Source: Desulfuromonas soudanensis
GTDB taxonomy: Bacteria; Desulfobacterota; Desulfuromonadia; Desulfuromonadales; WTL
DNA length: 64,000 nucleotides
NCBI RefSeq assembly: GCF_001278055.1
Contig: NZ_CP010802.1
Location: 2,581,504 to 2,645,503 of the forward strand
Reading direction: 5' to 3'
A model generated the notes under the pieces. That model did not search any database. It saw only the letters and a program-made list of their open reading frames with translations, and was not told the origin of the DNA. A program made the position numbers and the translations under genes. Shown here one piece after another: positions 59,000 to 64,000 of the stretch. Each line of letters begins with the position of its first letter. Positions within the stretch are counted from its first letter, which is position 1.

Positions 59000-59961
59000 T
59001 TGTCGAAGCGCTCCACTTCGAAGCGGGCCTTCAAGCCGTTCATCCACGCGTCATAGAGATTCTCTCTCTGCTTTTTTTCCAGGCTCTGGCGGAGATTATC
59101 CTTCACTTCCTCGAAATTGAGTTGCCGCGGCTCATTGAGCTCAACGAGTTTGACGATGTGATATCCGAACATGGTTTTTATCGGGCCGGCAATTTCTCCC
59201 GGCTTCATCTTGACCAAGGCCTCCTCGAACTCGGGAACGGTCTGCCCCTCGTGAAAGTAACCGAGATCTCCTCCGACGTATTTGGAGCGGTCATCGGAAT
59301 TGTAATAGGCAAGATTGTAAAAATCTTCGCCGGCCTCGGCCTGGGCAGCCAGCCCTTGCGCTTTTTTCAACAGCACGTCCCGTTCGGCCTTGCTCGAAGC
59401 GGGATCGACTTTCACCAGGATATGGCTCGCCTTGAATTGCCTGGGGCGCATATACATGGACTTGTTTTTGTCATAAAAGGCACGTACCTCTTCGTCGGTC
59501 ACCTTGACCCCTGAATCCACGGCGACCGCTTCGGCTTTTTTTGCTAGGAGCTCGCGATAGATGGAGCCGCGAAAGGCACTGAGACCTTCGGCGCCCAAGG
59601 CCTGTTCGAACTGGGCCTGGGATTCGAATTTTGATCGGTATTTGGCCATTTCCTCTTCGACGGCCTCATTGGCAACGGAAATTTCTTCCGCGAGAGCGAA
59701 GCGGACCTTATAGGCCCTCTCCAGAAGAGCGGTTAAAGCCTGATTGCGAATATCATCGATCTTCTCCTGGGAAACCTTCCCATGAAAACTGACATTGAAG
59801 GGCATGATCTTTTGCACTTCCCGATCGAGCTCGTACCGGGTCAGAGAAACGCCTCCCACCTTGGCGACGATATCGCCTTCGGCACACACCTGGGACGACA
59901 AACCGGTCAGAACCAGAGCCCCGACAAGAGTTGACAACCTGAACCATCTGGCAAAAACCAT
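58996..59961 (-). CDS. Periplasmic parvulin-type peptidyl-prolyl isomerase (PpiC/SurA-like)
   Basis: A 321-residue protein with a signal peptide (cut near SSQVCAEG). The SurA-like N-terminal helical region (about 25-165) is followed by the parvulin domain (about 175-275) with FKASHILVKVDPASSKAERD, GGDLGYFHEGQTVPEFEEALVKMKPGEIAGPIKTMFGYHIVKL (short forms ASHILVKVD and FGYHIVKL). It folds outer-membrane or exported proteins. The stop overlaps the NHL gene start. Upstream lies the tRNA operon. Confidence 0.92.
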   Translation of the reverse strand: MVFARWFRLSTLVGALVLTGLSSQVCAEGDIVAKVGGVSLTRYELDREVQKIMPFNVSFHGKVSQEKIDDIRNQALTALLERAYKVRFALAEEISVANEAVEEEMAKYRSKFESQAQFEQALGAEGLSAFRGSIYRELLAKKAEAVAVDSGVKVTDEEVRAFYDKNKSMYMRPRQFKASHILVKVDPASSKAERDVLLKKAQGLAAQAEAGEDFYNLAYYNSDDRSKYVGGDLGYFHEGQTVPEFEEALVKMKPGEIAGPIKTMFGYHIVKLVELNEPRQLNFEEVKDNLRQSLEKKQRENLYDAWMNGLKARFEVERFDK

Positions 59962-60061
59962 CTTGATAAATACTCCTCTATTTTCGTTAACAAGGAAAGC
60001 CCAACCGGGCCCTTGCTATGATAAGGAGTTGCCTTTGACCAAGTCAAGGCAAATGAACCAA

Positions 60062-60098
60062 CGAGAAAAGGCGACCCCGGTAGGGTCGCCTTTTCTCG
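60062..60098 (-). terminator. Intrinsic terminator of the tRNA operon
   Basis: cgagaaaaggcgaccc and gggtcgccttttctcg form a perfect 16-bp stem with a five-base loop just after the last tRNA on the minus strand. The T run lies within the descending arm, as in many terminators. Confidence 0.88.
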
Positions 60099-60102
60099 AT
60101 AA

Positions 60103-60179
60103 TGGCGGGGCTGACGGGACTTGAACCCGCGACCTCCGGCGTGACAGGCCGGCGTTGTAACCGACTCTACTACAGCCCC
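60103..60179 (-). tRNA. tRNA-Asp(GTC), second copy
   Basis: A 77-nt tRNA including encoded CCA. The acceptor stem GGGGCTG/CAGCCCC is perfect, the anticodon loop is CTGTCAC with anticodon GTC, and the T arm has GTTCAAG. The sequence is identical to the first copy at 60301-60377. The D stem shows an A-A mismatch at positions 12-23. Confidence 0.96.
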
Positions 60180-60212
60180 AAATACATTGATAAGCCGTTG
60201 AGGCTTTGTGAC

Positions 60213-60288
60213 TGGTGGGCGAAACAGGGCTCGAACCTGTGACCCTCGGCTTGTAAGGCCGATGCTCTCCCAGCTGAGCTATTCGCCC
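60213..60288 (-). tRNA. tRNA-Val(TAC)
   Basis: A 76-nt tRNA including encoded CCA. The acceptor GGGCGAA pairs with TTCGCCC, the D stem is GCTC/GAGC, the anticodon loop CTTACAA carries TAC, and the T loop is GTTCGAG. It lies between the two tRNA-Asp genes and is co-transcribed. Confidence 0.97.
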
Positions 60289-60300
60289 TTGATTTTTTAA

Positions 60301-60377
60301 TGGCGGGGCTGACGGGACTTGAACCCGCGACCTCCGGCGTGACAGGCCGGCGTTGTAACCGACTCTACTACAGCCCC
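60301..60377 (-). tRNA. tRNA-Asp(GTC), first copy
   Basis: A 77-nt tRNA with encoded CCA and anticodon GTC, identical to the copy at 60103-60179. It is the first tRNA of a three-gene operon Asp-Val-Asp on the minus strand. Confidence 0.96.
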
Positions 60378-60382
60378 GCATG

Positions 60383-60462
60383 AAAAAAAAACAGAAAACG
60401 GGAAGCGGAAATACGTGCGAATCAGGTGGCAACCGGGGCGTTATTTCCTGCTTCCTGTTTTC
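60383..60462 (-). terminator. Terminator-like inverted repeat after the HU gene
   Basis: On the minus strand gaaaacaggaagcaggaaataacg and cgtatttccgcttcccgttttc pair over about 21 positions with a few mismatches around a 23-base loop (60416-60438). Nine T residues follow (A run 60383-60391). It separates the HU gene from the tRNA genes. Confidence 0.7.
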
Positions 60463-60498
60463 TTAAACTGCACCGCAAAAAAACCGCGGTTCGAACAC

Positions 60499-60771
60499 TT
60501 ATTGGACGGCGTCCTTGAGTGCCTTGCCGGCCTTGAACTTGGGGTTCTTGGCGGCAGGAATCTCGATCTTCGCTCCGGTCTGGGGATTCTGACCGGTACG
60601 GGCAGCACGGTCCCCGACGCTGAAGGTACCGAACCCGACCAAAGCCACCTTCTCACCGGCTTTAAGAGCCTCGGTCACGGCGTCGGTAAACGCCTTGAGA
60701 GCCTTCTCACCGTCGGCTTTGCTCAGTCCAGCCTTTTCAGCTATCGCATTAACAAGATCGGCCTTCGTCAC
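60499..60771 (-). CDS. hup: HU-family DNA-binding protein
   Basis: A 90-residue histone-like protein (GTG start at 60771 behind ggagg). Conserved features are the N-terminal [43 protein letters not shown] (short form VGFGTFSV) and the DNA-binding arm [25 protein letters not shown] (short form [11 protein letters not shown]). HU dimers bend DNA and support nucleoid structure. A sigma-70-type promoter lies 52 bases upstream and a terminator-like repeat follows. Confidence 0.96.
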   Translation of the reverse strand: MTKADLVNAIAEKAGLSKADGEKALKAFTDAVTEALKAGEKVALVGFGTFSVGDRAARTGQNPQTGAKIEIPAAKNPKFKAGKALKDAVQ

Positions 60772-60823
60772 AACACACCTCCACGAATTAGGGATTATTT
60801 AAGCCCTGCTGAAAACGTTGGTA

Positions 60824-60853
60824 CTTATATCAGGATTTCAAAAAGAGTGTCAA
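60824..60853 (-). promoter_or_regulatory. Sigma-70 promoter of the HU gene
   Basis: On the minus strand TTGACA (60853-60848) and TATAAG (60829-60824) are separated by 18 bp. The start point would lie near 60817, about 46 bases upstream of the GTG. Confidence 0.82.
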
Positions 60854-60876
60854 GATATTATTTAGTTAAAAAACGC

Positions 60877-63294
60877 CTAATGGCGCACCCTGTCCTCGAT
60901 GTCCACCTTCAGATCCGAAGGGGGAGGAAGGGGAGAAACCGGCACTTGGACCATGAGCGCCTCTTCGAGGACCTGGTCCATATGACCGACGGGAATCACG
61001 GTGAGGGCCTTGAGGATGTTCGGCGGCACTTCTTCCAGATTCTTTTCGTTGTCCAGGGGGATCAAAACCTTGCTGATACCGGCCCTCTTGGCGGCCAGGA
61101 GCTTCTCTTTGAGTCCCCCGATGGGGAGGACGCGTCCGCGAAGAGTGATCTCCCCTGTCATGGCCAGATTCCGATCGACCGGCCGCCCGGTCAGAGCCGA
61201 GGCCAGGGCGGTCGCCATGGTAATTCCGGCCGAAGGACCGTCCTTGGGGATGGCACCCTCGGGGACATGTATATGGATGTCGAGCTTGTGATAAAAATCG
61301 GGTTCGAGTCCCAGCTCCCGCCAGCGCGAACGGACATAGCTCATGGCGGCCTGGGCGGACTCACGCATCACGTCGCCGAGCTTGCCGGTCACCGTGAGCT
61401 TCCCCTGACCGGGGAGGACGGCCGTTTCGATGGTCAGGATTTCTCCCCCGACCTCGGTCCAGGCCAGCCCGGTCACCAGGCCGATACGGTCTTCGTCTTC
61501 CTTGACGCCATAGCTGTACCTTGGCACCCCCAGATATTTTTTCACCTGCTGGGCGCCGACGTTGAAGCGTTTCTCCTTATCCTTGGAGCGAACGACCTCC
61601 CGGGCGATTTTCCGGCAGATGTTGGCGATCTCCCTTTCGAGATTGCGCACGCCGGCCTCCCGGGTAAAGCGACGAATAATTTCATAGAAGGCGGCATCGG
61701 TGAAACTGACCCTCTCCGGCGACAGCCCGTGGGCCTCCAACTGCTTGGCCAAAAGATAGCGGCGGGCAATGGCCGCCTTCTCTTCCTCGGTATACCCCTC
61801 GATGCGAATGACCTCCATCCGATCCAGGAGAGGACGGGGAATGGAGAAAAGGGTATTGGCCGTGGCCACAAACAGCACATTGGAGAGATCGTATTCCACA
61901 TCGAGGAAATGATCGCCGAAGGTGCAGTTCTGTTCCGGGTCGAGAACCTCGAGGAGGGCCGAGGAGGGATCCCCCCGGAAATCGGTGCTCAGCTTGTCGA
62001 TCTCATCCATCAGAATCACGGGATTTTTCACCCCGGACTTGCGAAGCCCCTGAATAATCTTGCCGGGCATGGCACCGATGTAGGTGCGGCGATGGCCTCG
62101 GATTTCGGCCTCATCGCGGACGCCGCCGAGGGAAATTCTCGAGAACTTGCGGCCGAGGGCCTTGGCGATGGAACGCCCCAGTGAGGTCTTGCCGACCCCC
62201 GGAGGGCCGACCAGGCAGAGGATCGGCCCCTTGATCTTCTTGACCAGAGCCTGAACGGCCAAGTACTCGAGGATGCGCTCCTTGACTTTTTCGAGACCGT
62301 AATGATCGGCTTCAAGAATGTCCTCGGCCCGGCCGATGTCGAGGCGGTCCTTGGTCCCCTTTTTCCAGGGGAGAGAAACCAGCCAGTCCAGGTAGTTGCG
62401 AACCACCGAGGCCTCGGCGGACATGGGCGACATCATCCTGAGCTTGCGCAGTTCCCCGAGGGCCTTGTCGGTGGCCTCTCTGGACATCCCCTTCTTCTTG
62501 ATTTTTTCTTCGAGTTCCCGGAGTTCCTGCTTGAATTCGTCCTTTTCCCCGAGTTCCTTCTGGATGGCCCGCATCTGCTCGTTGAGATAATATTCCTTCT
62601 GGCTGCGCTCCATCTGGCTCTTGACGCGGCCGCGGATTTTTTTCTCGATCTGCAGTATCTCCGACTCCCTTTCCATCAGGGTGAGGAGCTGCTCGAGCCG
62701 CTCGCGCGGGTCGGTCATCGCCAGGATATCCTGTTTGTCGGTAATCCGCACGTTGAGGTGGGCTATGATGGTGTCGGCCAGCCGCCCGGGATCATCGATC
62801 CCGGCGACGGAGGCGACCATCTCCGGCGGAACCTTTTTGCTCAGATTGACATAATTTTCGAAGGAATCGGTCACACTCCGGAGGAGGGCCTCGACTTCCG
62901 GGGAGTCGGAGGGGCGATCGGGGAGTTCTTCCACCTCGACAAAGAGGCATTCATCCCGCTCGACGAAGGCGGCGATGCGCCCCCTCCCCTTCCCTTCGAC
63001 AAGGACCTTGACTGTACCGTCGGGGAGCTTGAGGAGTTGGATAACCTGCCCCAGAGTGCCGATCTCGTAAACGTCCCCGGCTTCCGGGTCATCGATTTTT
63101 GCATCTTTTTGCGTGACGAGGAAGACCGTCTTGTCCTTCTCCATCGCCCCTTCCAGGGCGCGGATCGACTTGGGCCGCCCGACAAAGAGAGGGGTCACCA
63201 TGTAGGGGAAGACAACGATGTCGCGCAAAGGCAAAAGGGGGTAGAGTAATCCGCCCCCTTCACCGATCTGGATCTGTTCCACGTATTCTGTCAT
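60877..63294 (-). CDS. lon: ATP-dependent protease Lon
   Basis: An 805-residue LonA protease. The N-terminal substrate domain begins [16 protein letters not shown] (about 16-31). The AAA domain has Walker [14 protein letters not shown] (about 367) and Walker [11 protein letters not shown]. The C-terminal protease domain has the catalytic Ser in [15 protein letters not shown] (about 694) and Lys in [14 protein letters not shown] (about 737). It degrades damaged and regulatory proteins. ATG 63294 begins [12 protein letters not shown]. Its stop is 105 bases upstream of the HU gene and HU has its own promoter. Confidence 0.97.
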   Translation of the reverse strand: MTEYVEQIQIGEGGGLLYPLLPLRDIVVFPYMVTPLFVGRPKSIRALEGAMEKDKTVFLVTQKDAKIDDPEAGDVYEIGTLGQVIQLLKLPDGTVKVLVEGKGRGRIAAFVERDECLFVEVEELPDRPSDSPEVEALLRSVTDSFENYVNLSKKVPPEMVASVAGIDDPGRLADTIIAHLNVRITDKQDILAMTDPRERLEQLLTLMERESEILQIEKKIRGRVKSQMERSQKEYYLNEQMRAIQKELGEKDEFKQELRELEEKIKKKGMSREATDKALGELRKLRMMSPMSAEASVVRNYLDWLVSLPWKKGTKDRLDIGRAEDILEADHYGLEKVKERILEYLAVQALVKKIKGPILCLVGPPGVGKTSLGRSIAKALGRKFSRISLGGVRDEAEIRGHRRTYIGAMPGKIIQGLRKSGVKNPVILMDEIDKLSTDFRGDPSSALLEVLDPEQNCTFGDHFLDVEYDLSNVLFVATANTLFSIPRPLLDRMEVIRIEGYTEEEKAAIARRYLLAKQLEAHGLSPERVSFTDAAFYEIIRRFTREAGVRNLEREIANICRKIAREVVRSKDKEKRFNVGAQQVKKYLGVPRYSYGVKEDEDRIGLVTGLAWTEVGGEILTIETAVLPGQGKLTVTGKLGDVMRESAQAAMSYVRSRWRELGLEPDFYHKLDIHIHVPEGAIPKDGPSAGITMATALASALTGRPVDRNLAMTGEITLRGRVLPIGGLKEKLLAAKRAGISKVLIPLDNEKNLEEVPPNILKALTVIPVGHMDQVLEEALMVQVPVSPLPPPSDLKVDIEDRVRH

Positions 63295-63373
63295 CTTGTC
63301 CGATCCATCCCTGAACGATTTGCCATGAATACGACTCTACACGGCAAAGGCGACGATCGCCTGAGCCGACCGC

Positions 63374-64000
63374 TTACGCCGATTCAGCACACTCGTACAA
63401 AACGATGGGGCGTGCCTTGCCGTAAACCACATCCTCGTTGATGACAACCTCCTTGACCCGGTCCTGGGAGGGGATGTCGTACATCACGTCGAGCATGGCG
63501 TTTTCAAGGATCGAGCGCAGGCCGCGTGCCCCGGTCTTGCGCTTGAGAGCCTCCTTGGCCACGGCGATCAGTGCTCCGTCGGTGAACTTAAGGTTGACCT
63601 TTTCCATGTCGAAGAGCTTCTGGTACTGCTTGATCAGGGCGTTCTTCGGTTCCTTGAGAATCTGGACGAGGGACTCCTCATCCAGTTCATTGAGGGTCGA
63701 CACCACCGGCAGTCGACCAATGAACTCGGGAATCAGGCCGTACTTGAGAAGATCCTCCGGCTCGACTTTTGCCAGCGTCTCTCCGAGTTTCTGATCCTTG
63801 CTCAGGCGGATTTCGGCCCCGAAACCCATGGTCTTGGCCCCGGTCCGCTGGTTGATGATCGTCTCCAGGCCGGAAAAGGCCCCACCGCAGATGAAGAGGA
63901 TATTGGTGGTATCGACCTTGAGGAATTCCTGCTGCGGATGTTTGCGGCCCCCCTTGGGAGGGACGCTGGCCATCGTCCCCTCGATGATTTTCAGAAGGGC
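63374..64000 (-). CDS. clpX: ClpX ATPase subunit of ClpXP, C-terminal part (5' end outside the window)
   Basis: The frame is open to the window edge and encodes the C-terminal half of Clp[28 protein letters not shown] near the edge (short form [17 protein letters not shown]), then [40 protein letters not shown] (short form [15 protein letters not shown]) and [20 protein letters not shown]. ClpX unfolds substrates for the ClpP protease. The N-terminal zinc domain and Walker motifs lie outside the window. It precedes lon by 79 bases, the usual clpX-lon order. Confidence 0.96.
   Translation of the reverse strand, partial: ALLKIIEGTMASVPPKGGRKHPQQEFLKVDTTNILFICGGAFSGLETIINQRTGAKTMGFGAEIRLSKDQKLGETLAKVEPEDLLKYGLIPEFIGRLPVVSTLNELDEESLVQILKEPKNALIKQYQKLFDMEKVNLKFTDGALIAVAKEALKRKTGARGLRSILENAMLDVMYDIPSQDRVKEVVINEDVVYGKARPIVLYECAESA

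Overview
The window reads as a high-GC chromosome segment from a metal- or nitrate-respiring member of the Desulfuromonadia (Geobacter/Desulfuromonas relatives). I infer this from the multihaem c-type cytochromes, the periplasmic nitrate reductase (nap) operon, two sigma-54-type promoters, and a gene order around 39.6-64 kb that resembles what I remember of Geobacter: xseB/ispA/dxs, then ctpA-envC-ftsX-ftsE-pseudopilins-secretin-PilPONM-like-GspE-GspF, cytochromes, ppiC, lon, clpX. The species cannot be named from the sequence alone.

Layout. 1-6.2 kb is an accessory region: a decayed IS110-type transposase at the edge, then an AT-rich O-acyltransferase gene split by a complete IS4-family element (perfect 17-bp inverted repeats, 9-bp target duplication), a small secreted coiled-coil protein, a guanidine-II riboswitch with its guanidinium exporter gdx, and a small nucleotidyltransferase module bracketed by an exact 16-bp direct repeat. 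6.2-10.1 kb holds a decahaem cytochrome and a rhodanese lipoprotein that share one reading frame broken by a single TGA, plus a divergent haem-b-binding (ethylbenzene-dehydrogenase-like) secreted protein. 10.2-16.9 kb has a phosphoribosyltransferase, an outer-membrane barrel behind a sigma-54 promoter, an acyl-CoA ligase/M24 peptidase pair and a DUF502 membrane protein. 17.1-21.5 kb is napDAGHB, with napB frameshifted in a C tract. 21.9-28.9 kb carries a REC-PilZ regulator, MgtC, MogA, MOSC, an unknown protein, a SPOR protein with a 12-bp minisatellite, and an EF-G paralogue. 29-39.5 kb is housekeeping: coaX-birA-nadC, a zinc-ribbon protein, an OmpA lipoprotein, a REC-GAF protein with a degenerate receiver, and dxs-ispA-xseB-M23-xseA. 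39.6-55.7 kb has a ParA-like ATPase with a zinc-finger-like extension, a divergent polysaccharide deacetylase, and a long co-directional run from GspF to CtpA that joins a type II/IV pilus-like secretion machine to FtsEX-EnvC-type cell-wall genes. 55.9-64 kb has two multihaem cytochromes behind a sigma-54 promoter, an NHL-repeat lipoprotein, a parvulin, a tRNA Asp-Val-Asp operon, HU, Lon and the C-terminal part of ClpX.

How the parts fit. The cytochromes, rhodanese-cytochrome protein, EB_dh-like protein, Nap enzyme and OxpG-like secretion locus are all plausibly parts of respiratory electron transfer and export of redox proteins. MogA and MOSC near nap fit molybdenum-cofactor demand. Two genes (napB and the PilP-like gene) are each one C short in a poly-C tract, and a third locus has an in-frame TGA. 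These may be sequence errors, so they should be re-read before being interpreted biologically.
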